A stretch of DNA of 64,000 nucleotides from Brugia malayi. Lineage: Eukaryota > Nematoda > Chromadorea > Rhabditida > Onchocercidae. Shown here in pieces: positions 55,401 through 64,000 of the stretch. Below the pieces are notes generated by a model that worked only from the letters and a program-made list of their open reading frames with translations, did no database searches and was not told where the DNA came from. A program made the position numbers and the translations under genes. How positions within the stretch are numbered: the first letter of the stretch is position 1; each line of letters begins with the position of its first letter. Where the stretch lies: the NCBI RefSeq assembly GCF_000002995.4, contig NW_025062477.1, positions 6,606,649 through 6,670,648 of the forward strand. The letters are read 5' to 3'.

Positions 55401-57326
55401 AAAGTTCTTTAACTCTTTTTTCTTCCACTATCAAAGAAAAAAATCCTCTATAAATATCAACAATGTTGTTTTCCTTTTTTAAATTAAAAAATTGCAGTGC
55501 AGTTTGATCAGCTTTTTGGTAGTTTTCTGTCTGTCTTTGGATTAATTTTAAAATATAAATAATATTAGTAACAATGGTAGTAGTAATGATAATAATAGCA
55601 GTAATACTAGAATTGTCACACTGATCTATCTGAATGCAACGAAATGTATCTGTCAAGCCACTGAAAGATAAGACTTGGAAAATGAAGCGGAATGAGGTGC
55701 AAATGATCTCAAATTACAATATTCGTCATCAAATCACACTTAGTTGAGATTCCCTGACAATAGGGGATAAAATTTCTGCACCCATACATTAACTGAGATA
55801 ATAATGAGCTGATGAAGCATAAATGCTCTTAATTAACTTAACATGCTGAAATAAAAAATTGTTGTTAGATATAAACGCCACAATATCTTTTTTTCCCTCA
55901 TTACAATTTCTATTTTGTTAATTTTCATTATTACTTCATTATTAATATAATTTATAAAAAGGGTTGTGAAAATTTTTAGACCTAATATATTGATCGAGAA
56001 AGTTTTGACTGAATAAATTTATTCGAATTTTTGAAATTTTTATTAGTTATATGCATTATCCCTTAAATTATTCACATGTAGTAAATGATTTTACAGTTTT
56101 TTTTTTTCAAATTCTGCGCTATTGTTCCATTTTACTGCATAATACTAATTTCAAACCTTCCAATAACTTTTGAACATCAAAGGATAGGTTGAAGATAGAC
56201 TGCATTAAAATTACATTGCAGCAAAAGTTTTAGGTAAGTAAGAAAGGAAGAAGAATTAGTTTAAGCGAAACATTTTTTTCTAAGGCATATTTTTTTCTCC
56301 AGGCTCTATATTTCTCAATATTTTGGCCAAAACACTGATGTCAGCGAGTTAAGGATGTATGATATTGTCAAGGAAGTCTTCAGAAAGTCATTTCATGTGT
56401 GGGCATTGATGTTTCTGTGACAAAAACGATTATCTCTTACTTCTGAGCAGAACTGCGCGTATTTTTAGCTTATAAACAAATTAATTGGTGTCGGTGCTTC
56501 TTTTTTTAAAGCTAAATTTAGAACTATAAGCAGAAAAAAATTTTGACAGTATATTTGTTGAAAAATGAAATGGTTTGGTCGTTTATGGCGAAAGAAATAA
56601 TATATGGAAAATAAGTTTATTTTTTAACAAAATAAGTAAAATTGGAAATAGAAGAGAGGAAAAGTGTCAACTTTATTGACCATCATTGTATAGGAAAGCT
56701 TACACATTTCTAAGAATAAGTAACACTAATTACCTGTTTCTTTTTTATCCACAACTGATGTTGCAAGAAAAGGAATTTTAAATTGAATAGGCTTGCAGAT
56801 GCATTTAGTTGGAGAAATTTTTTTGATATTTCATTTTCATTTGAAATCATTCCAAAATATTTTATTTTGCACATCCCTTAGAATCAGAAGAGAGAAATAG
56901 TTGAAAAGGAAAGAAAAACGAGACAAGATAAGCAAATAGTTTAAGTTTAATGATGGAAGAAGGGTAGAGAAGTTATATTTAAAATTTCGATTTCGTTAAA
57001 TTTTGTTTGCGGTTAATCTGAAAGTACACTAATTTGCAGCACTATTCATTTTTATTCAAATATTTGATAAATAAAATAGTTCGAATAGGTTCTCAGCAAG
57101 TGGATTTTACCTTTTATACTTCAATATTTTATCGGTGCATCTTGTTTTACTTTTATTTTTTTATTTATTTTTTGTTGCTGATTATTGCCTGATAAAAGGC
57201 AACATTTGTGCGTACACATTTTCAGAATGGTGGTGTTGTAATTACAATGGCCAATGATAAATTAATTTAAAAAACCATTCCAGTTAGAAACTACAAAATT
57301 GGGAAAGGAATATGTTTCAGAAGTTT

Positions 57327-57385
57327 GTTAATTTTTAGGACACACAGATAAGGATGATTTATTAGGATGTGGACGAACGATGATG
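57327..57385 (+). promoter_or_regulatory. Acetylcholinesterase leader with acceptor and two small upstream frames
   Basis: A T-rich acceptor (gttaatttttag, ending 57338) lies 41 bases before the start and is a plausible trans-splice site. Between it and the tandem start codons at 57380 and 57383 are a three-codon frame (ATG ATT TAT TAG) and a second, out-of-frame ATG (ATG TGG ACG) that overlaps the coding start. Both could dampen translation; this is inference. Confidence 0.4.
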
Positions 57386-60300
57386 CACCCGTACTTTGCT
57401 ACTTTTTATCTGTTCTTGTTCACAGCAATAGAGATAATTTATGCCAGCAGGTTATCATCCAAAGATGAAACCACTGTCCGCACCAAATTAGGCATTATTC
57501 GAGGTATACAGCAGGTAAACTCATTTTACATTCTAAATATTTCGAAGTGTAAACTTTTAAAAAGTTATCCAGTTGAGTTAGTTTAGTGCAATCATTAAAA
57601 ATGATAAGATAATGATCATAATAGTCGGTGTAATTAAACACTGATTAGAATAAATAATAACATTGAGGCATACCTTGGTACCTTAATTTTATTGTTCATT
57701 GTAACCATAAGAGATTAAGGATTTTTTTGGAATAACAATGAATGGAGACAATGTAGGATGACATGATATTCACGAAATTTTTTACTGACAGAGAAGAATT
57801 TTTGATGGTCCCAATGGAAATGCTAAAGGACACACAGTAAGCAAGCATCTCCAATAGTCAAATGTTGCCAAACAAGATTTATGTGACAAGATGGAAAAGT
57901 GCATCTTATGTTAAGCAAAAAAAAAAATTATGTAACCGGGAAATAAAGTATACTGTAAAAAAATGAATTGGAAATAATTTATTTATTTTGATAATTATGT
58001 TCCAGAAAATATGAGAAAGATTGAATATTCCGATAGATTCATGTAAGTCTTCATACATAAACATTGGAATGGATGAATGAAGTCTTGAAGAAAAGTAGAT
58101 TTTGTTTGTTTTGTGTTCAGTCAAATTGAATTTAATTTAATTACAGCAATTCGATGATACATTTGTAAATGCCTACCTCGGGATTCCATTTGCCCAACCA
58201 CCTATCGGCAATCGAAGATTTGCATTACCCGAAATGATTGAACCATGGCAAGGCGAATTGGAAGCCCAAAAACCTGCCCGAACATGTTATATCACTCCAG
58301 ATAGTCAGTTCCCGCAGTTTCCTGGAGCCGAAATGTGGAATCCACCAAATGTAAATACTTTTTTGATGCATGTTTATTATAATTTATCTTGCAAAAAAAG
58401 GAATGGAAGTTTTCTTATGCCACATCAGTCTAATTGATATTTTCCGCCTATCAGAAGTTAAAAGGAAGCACACACTTTTAATGAAAATAAATAAGGGAAC
58501 CACTAATACGGGAGGGAAGGAATAGTTACTAGTGAAATTAATTAGAGTATTTAAGTACTCTTCAAATTTAAGTACTTTAGTACAAATTATTCGTTTATTC
58601 GTTACGGAACTTCAAACAAACTGAGACGATATTGAGAGTTAGAATGATGCACTATTGTACTAAGGTACTTAAGCTCTGGGTTACTGGGCTACTGGACTAT
58701 TGGGCCGCTGGCTTGATAGATCGTTGCGAGTGTAATTGTTCGATTAGTTCTAGCAATATTGAAAAATTTCACAAGCACTTCCTTTAATATTTGTAAATAT
58801 ATTTGAATGAGCAGGTATTTGATGAGGATTGCTTGGCGCTGAATATGTGGGTACCAGAGAAACATGACGGGAAAGTAATGGTTTGGATTTATGGCGGTGG
58901 CTTCTATTCTGGCTCACCATCGTTGGATCTTTATGATGGGCGAGTGCTTGCAAGTCGTCAAAAGACAATCGTCGTTAACATTAATTACAGGTGTGCTAAC
59001 CTTTTAATCTAAATTGCAAAGCTGCTAATTCTTTTTGTAATAAAATTTGGTTGAGATGAAGTGGAAAAAAATCGCCATTTTTTCTTTTTTTTCTATGAAC
59101 AATGTAAAATGAATTTAATAAGTTTATCTCAAATATGAAGTGAATTCATCAAATCATTCTCTCACATTTAATGAGAATAACTTTTAAGAAAGCGATTTTT
59201 TTAAGGCAAGTTGTTTAGAAATATTGGTGCTCATGTGTTATAATACTTGATTTCTTACCTATTATATAGGCTAGGACCGTTTGGTTTCTTGTACTTTGGA
59301 AGCAGATCATCAATACCCGGTAACATGGGCCTAATGGATCAGCAACTTGCTTTGCGATGGATTTATGAAAATATTGCCTCATTTGGTGGTGATCCAAATA
59401 AGGTATTTTTTAAAATGTTTGATTTTTTTGCTAATGCTGACTAGCTTAATAGATACTAAGCTGTAAAATTATAATGAAAATCACAAGAGAGCAAATTTTA
59501 CAGATAACATTGTTCGGGGAAAGCGCAGGTGCAGCATCCGTGACAGCTCATTTTTTCGCACCCGGAAGCTCCCGTTATTTCCAGAGAGCAGTGCTCATGG
59601 TGAGTTGATTTCATTAAATTTCAAGTCAGTTTTAAAGTTTTTAAAAATTTGTTAATTTGCTGATTTCACTATTGTAGAGCGGTACGATAGCAAATTCATG
59701 GGCCATAAAAGAGAAGAATATGGCACTGCAAACATCTATGTTTTTGGCTGAGAAATTGAATTGTACTTCTGGACGTAACAAACATTCAGATGTTCATTTG
59801 ATTGAAAAATGCATCAGACAAGCATCTGCTGCAAATATACAGGTATCTGATAAATTAATTTGAAACTTTCTCGGTCTAGTTTTAAAATGCAGTGTTTTCA
59901 GATTAAGGAATTCATAGGTAAAAAGCCAAACTATGCATATACAAATTTTATAGACTATTTTATTTCCTGGCTAACACTGCTAACCTAATAGTCAGTACAT
60001 TTAATAAATTTATCAGTACTTGAATTAATTGAGTCTGTAACTTTAGCCATACAAATACAATTATTGTTTAGTGACAAATAGTCCAGCTTGAACTGATAAA
60101 CATCGTTTTACAATGTGTTTCGAAATTTCATCAAATATGTTTGTGGAGAAGTTTAAAAAGATGATCTGAATGAAATTACATTTGTAGAAAGCAGCAGATG
60201 CTGTTGGCGTGGATCAAGTGCTACCGATGACTTTCCCATTTGTGCCTGTCGAAGAAGATGAACATTTTTTCAAGGTTCGAAACTAACGAATCATTCATTC

Positions 60301-62584
60301 GGTTAGCTTTGTGCTTCGCTAAAGGCGCAACTACCTTTTCTGTTGCATGATGCCTTACAGCAGTAAATTTTTTTTTGCAAAATTCTAAATATGATGAAGT
60401 AGTGTTTATCTTATTCCTTGGGACATGCCATTTCGTCTGGTTAACGTTGCGTCCATAATTTAGAATAATTTTGAAGTGCTGAAATATAAACTTATAATTT
60501 AAGCTTTAATTGCGCCAAACAAATGCTTGCAGTGAGATTCTGATAAAACTCTATATGAAAGGTTACGCTTAATTCTTAGTTTTTCTTTTCAGGGTAATTT
60601 ATTTACGAAATTGAAGATGCGCGATTTTACTAAAGATATAAGCGTATTGATCGGTTCGATGAAAGATGAAGGCACATACTGGTTGCCCTATTACTTTCTA
60701 AATCCTAAAATGGGTTTCCAGTTCAATCATACTATATCAGCTGATGATCCCAGCAATCGGGCTTTAATCAATAGGTTTATTCTATTTCTTCCCCTTTCAA
60801 TCAATTAACCCTCTTTAAGCTGTTCTGTTTATTTTATTTTTTCAAGGATAGAATTGGAAAAACTTTGAAGTACCATCTTTCGTCATTTATTTATTTTTCT
60901 CAGCTTTGAGTTCATTTATTGATCATTTGGATCATTTTTTTAGACATTTGGAAATCTTTTAATTTAGTGATAATTTCATTTTAGAGCACAATACACATGT
61001 TCAATCCAATCATTTATTCCTTATTTTGATGATTCCCAATTAGTGAAACATGCATTGCTACACGCGTATGAGGAGGTTACTTTAATTGCACAATTTTTAT
61101 TGAATTAATAATGATTGTGTTATTTAAGTTAATTTTTTGATTATTTTAATTCTTCTTTGTTTTTATAATTATTTTTCCCTGCTTTTGCTAGATATCGGAA
61201 AGTAAAGATCCACAAGAAAGATTACGAGATGGCGTTGCACGTTTTATTGGAGATTTCTTTTTTACGTGCAGCTTAATCGAATTTGCTGATATTCTAGCGG
61301 ACAACATTTATGGCTCCGTCTATATGTACTATTTTACAAAGAGGTATTTCAAATCTTTTTGTACATTTTTCCTTCGTGCGGTAAAAATATAAGCATGAGT
61401 CACCTTTGACCCCCTTTATTTGGCGAGAAATTAAAATAAGACGATGTCCGAAACTAGATTAGAGAGAAATATGTTAAACTTAATTTATCTCATAATTATT
61501 TCTAGTGTTCTATATCACTATTTATTCTTCTCTGGCTAACTATTCGATTTCATTCCAATTTCAGTTCATTTTGTTATTTTCCTATTTCAGGTCTTCAGCA
61601 AATCCATGGCCAAAATGGATGGGAGTAATGCATGGTTATGAAATTGAATATGTATTTGGACAACCTTTCAGGCATAGTCATTTGTACGCACAATCACAGC
61701 TTGATTCTGAGAAACGTTTCTCAGAAACAATCATGAAATACTGGGCTACCTTTGCTGCCGAAGGGTTAGTTCTTTAGAGCTTTGAAAGGCTCTTAAGCCA
61801 ATTATGATACTCATTAATCATTCGTATATTGGCCACAATCTGTGATATAGTTAATTATAAAGGTCTAGTTCCAAATCTTTAAGTCAAAAACCATCCATGG
61901 ATCTGCAAGCGTAACACAAACTTTTTTTGCAGTGTTCCCAGACCACAATGGCCAAAGTACAATAAAGTGACACGTAAAGCATTCGTACTTAATGATAAAA
62001 TAACAGGTTCTAACCATCAGATTGATGTTGATGTACACGGAAAATCTTGTAGTTTACTCTCTGAAGCCCAAGCTGTTGTAAATTACAGTAAGTTTTTACT
62101 ACCTTTTTTTGTAAAATTTTGGAACATGTCGTTGTTACCTTTATAAAATAGATCATTGATATAGGATCTAGAACAATTTTATCAATGTAAGGTACTATTC
62201 TTGCTGGAATAAAAAGATCGCTTTGATGAATAAGCAATTCAGAATAATTCTACAATTGAAATATTTAAATTTTATTAGAAAAAAAAGGAATAGAAAAAGC
62301 AAAATTTAACCCACCTACCTACTTAAACGCTTTCCTATCGTCTGGTTGCAAAAGAGCTTACTCAGGAAACATAGAAGTGCCTCTGAAAAGAGTCGTAGTA
62401 TCTCGAAATATTTTCACCAATGGTTACCGATATCACCAAAAGTAAAATTTATAAAATTTCAGAGTGTAATACAAAAGGGAATGCATATAAGTGGCTTCAT
62501 AGTGGCGTTTCTTCATGGACTATTGGCGTTTCATTTTATATTTTGATCATAATAATAAATCGTTGCCTTGTTTTGTCTCAATAA
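57380..62584 (+). CDS. Acetylcholinesterase, GPI-anchored type
   Basis: Hydrolyses acetylcholine at the cell surface. Thirteen exons: 57380-57514, 58147-58350, 58815-58990, 59270-59402, 59504-59599, 59678-59842, 60188-60274, 60593-60774, 60985-61075, 61192-61343, 61591-61764, 61933-62087, 62463-62584; phases agree, 623 residues. A signal peptide covers about residues 1-22. The triad is Ser223 (FGESAGA), Glu358 (MKDEGTYW) and His488 ([13 protein letters not shown]). The oxyanion loop is [10 protein letters not shown]. The choline-site Trp109 lies in GAEMWNPPN, and peripheral-site Asp97 is kept. In the acyl pocket ([10 protein letters not shown]) only one of the two vertebrate Phe appears kept. 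Disulfide cysteines include Cys92 and Cys119. The tail carries Cys585 (KCNTKG), then a hydrophobic run (about 599-615) typical of GPI-anchored ACE-2-type enzymes. An AATAAA overlaps the stop and another lies at 62598-62603. Confidence 0.94.
62279..62445 (+). other. Possible alternative 3' exon of acetylcholinesterase
   Basis: Inside the last intron, an acceptor-like attttattag (ending 62278) is followed by a frame that matches the phase of exon 12 and stays open for 54 codons, ending in TAA at 62443-62445. It would replace the hydrophobic tail with a basic, hydrophilic one ([17 protein letters not shown]..., one Cys). That would predict a non-anchored enzyme. The evidence is phase plus open frame only; an intronic chance frame is the alternative. 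Confidence 0.35.
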
Positions 62585-63790
62585 AGAAATTTTACTCAAT
62601 AAAGTTTCAAATTAATTGACTCTGAAAAGTGAAGAATTTCATAACAAGTAAATCAAAATCAAAGCAGTTTTTAGAAAAAAAAAAAAAAAACAGTTATTTA
62701 CTTGGAACTTTCATTCATAGCGACAGGGTAAAAAAAGGTAATGATATAATAAATGATTCTTATCAGTCAATGATAACTTTACTGGGACAAGATTTAATGA
62801 TTTATGTTTCAGATATTGATTGATTGAAATTTCTTTCTCTTTTAAATAAAATTAGTCATTCTTCCCTAATTCATCTCTATTTGATGTATAAATATGAATG
62901 TCGCGTCGTTTAAATGAAAAAAAAAAACCTTCACAGCATGAATCGGAAATCACATAAAGTTTGAATTTCTCCTTTTACATAGATGTAAATATTTTTATTT
63001 TAGTGATTTCAGTTTTTATATTACTGTCTTGACATGCTATATAACTGAGAATTTGAAAAAATTAAGCAAAAAAATTTCGAATGAAGTGGGAAAGAAGAAC
63101 GGAATGATTTTTATATAACTGATAATGAGGAAAGTTGAGGTATTACCCTATTAGCTATTATCCCTAAATAGCATTGATGGGGTCACAACGCGAGCACACG
63201 TTTATATAGAAGACAATGTGAATATGAAGGAGACAACGCAAGCACGAAACAATGATCAAAGAAGTTACGTCAAACATCATAAAACTGTTGGAGTCACTCA
63301 GAGTTGTTACCACTATAATTCACGGGCCGCAAGGTCTTGCGTAGCCAATGATTTGTGGATGTTACCATGTAATATCCATGGTTCTGAGTTATAGGGGTGT
63401 AAAGTTGAGCGATAAGAGTTGATCTTGGTAAAAAAACAGGAGATTGTAAATTTCTAATCAGTTATAGGTCATGTCATAATGATCGCAAACACGCGTGACC
63501 TTTCCTATACCATTTCCTTGGCTAGAATGTCAGCATCCATTCCATTCTTTTTACTTGAGTTATATTATTTTAATTAACGACTACGTTTGATCTTTACTTC
63601 CTTGTTAAATTCAGCATGGGATTAGATATATGCAATAAAATGACTGAACTAGAAAATGTTTATCAGGACCAGTTCAGAGCTGTACTTTGAGTATAATCGA
63701 ACATATATGTACGAGAAGAAATGGCCATCTTGTTTACGCTACTTTTAAGTCTTATATTATCTTATTTCAATGATTTAAAGATTTGCAGGA
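62585..63790. other. Intergenic downstream of acetylcholinesterase
   Basis: Contains two polyadenylation-type signals at 62580-62585 (overlapping the stop) and 62598-62603, an A run at 62676-62690, and the upstream region of the next gene. No other coding signal was recognised; the open frame 62629-62823 is lysine-rich and unsupported. Confidence 0.5.
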
Positions 63791-63932
63791 ATGAGAGTGC
63801 ATCGAGCATCTACGATGTTGCTTGGCTCACTGGATGTCAAGGTGAAAACAACCCAAATTTTCCATCAGCTTATGCTTTCCAAAGCGCTGATTGCCCATGA
63901 GCACAAAGGAATATATTCGATACTTCCTATTG
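63791..63932 (+). CDS. First exon of a probable mitochondrial prolyl-tRNA synthetase (partial)
   Basis: ATG at 63791 follows a leader-type acceptor (gatttgcag, ending 63788) by two bases. The frame runs 47 codons to a donor (G|gtatct) at 63932. The peptide starts MRVHRASTMLLG and ends SKALIAHEHKGIYSILPIG. The closing part matches the start of class II prolyl-tRNA synthetases, where a stretch like LI-(6 residues)-GIY-LLP-G precedes motif 1; the basic N-terminus could be a mitochondrial presequence. The rest lies beyond the window, so this rests on a short match and other class II synthetases are possible. Confidence 0.4.
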
Positions 63933-64000
63933 GTATCTTCTAAACTTCCCTTTCAATGATTCGAGGGACTTGCTGCTGGTCGTCTACAGTTTTTTTTCAA

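Larger units (their letters stand above)
44732..57379. other. Large gene-free gap between UNC-122-like and acetylcholinesterase genes
   Basis: 12.6 kb between two genes reading away from each other. It is AT-rich, with long A tracts at 49396-49421 and 52457-52483 and a mixed A-run near 48930-48955. Scattered open frames (45716-45925, 51215-51472, 53102-53299, 55372-55656) have no recognisable similarity, low complexity and no paired splice sites. It may hold regulatory DNA or untranslated leader exons, but I see no coding gene. Confidence 0.5.

Noticed and set aside
55372..55656. 94-codon minus-strand frame
   Set aside because: Its middle is an ATT/GTA-type simple repeat giving Ile/Thr strings; no family similarity.
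62346..62546. 66-codon frame ending in a hydrophobic peptide ([15 protein letters not shown]) at the acetylcholinesterase 3' end
   Set aside because: It is a different frame from the one that continues exon 12; the phase-correct frame at 62463 also gives a hydrophobic tail and is preferred.

Overview
This is a window of AT-rich eukaryotic genomic DNA, most likely from a filarial nematode (Onchocercidae) or a close relative. Genes are broken into many short exons. Introns follow GT-AG rules with terse T-rich acceptors, and several start codons sit just downstream of an acceptor-like site, as expected for spliced-leader trans-splicing. The proteins resemble nematode orthologues (POP-1, SQV-4, UNC-122 and a GPI-anchored acetylcholinesterase). 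The species is inferred and cannot be proved from the sequence alone.

Eight genes can be assembled exon by exon with consistent reading phase, and a ninth begins at the right edge. Left to right: a minus-strand TCF/LEF factor of the POP-1 type (1328-9665; nine exons, HMG box plus C-clamp); a 7.7 kb divergent gap; and four plus-strand genes. These four are a Twisted gastrulation BMP modulator (17345-19015), glucose-6-phosphate isomerase (20866-24809; 13 exons), a UBE2G2-type ubiquitin-conjugating enzyme (26136-27350) and a coiled-coil protein resembling GKAP1 (28160-30191). Two minus-strand genes follow: UDP-glucose 6-dehydrogenase (32480-36457) and a collagen-olfactomedin membrane protein of the UNC-122/gliomedin type (39970-44731). 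After a 12.6 kb gap come a plus-strand acetylcholinesterase with a hydrophobic GPI-type tail (57380-62584) and the probable first exon of mitochondrial prolyl-tRNA synthetase (63791-63932).

The genes do not form one pathway. Two are developmental signalling genes placed head to head: the Wnt effector POP-1 and the BMP modulator Tsg. Glucose-6-phosphate isomerase and UDP-glucose dehydrogenase belong to sugar metabolism; the latter makes UDP-glucuronate for glycosaminoglycans. UNC-122-like protein and acetylcholinesterase act at the neuromuscular surface. The gaps hold AT-rich DNA, homopolymer tracts and a few simple repeats. I saw no tRNA, rRNA, CRISPR array or intact transposon.

The most notable points are a possible second, hydrophilic 3' exon in the acetylcholinesterase gene; a well-formed internal start in pop-1 that would give a TCF lacking its beta-catenin-binding end; the presence of a Tsg gene; one frame-supported GC-AG intron and a second possible one; and an apparent furin-type site in the UNC-122-like protein.
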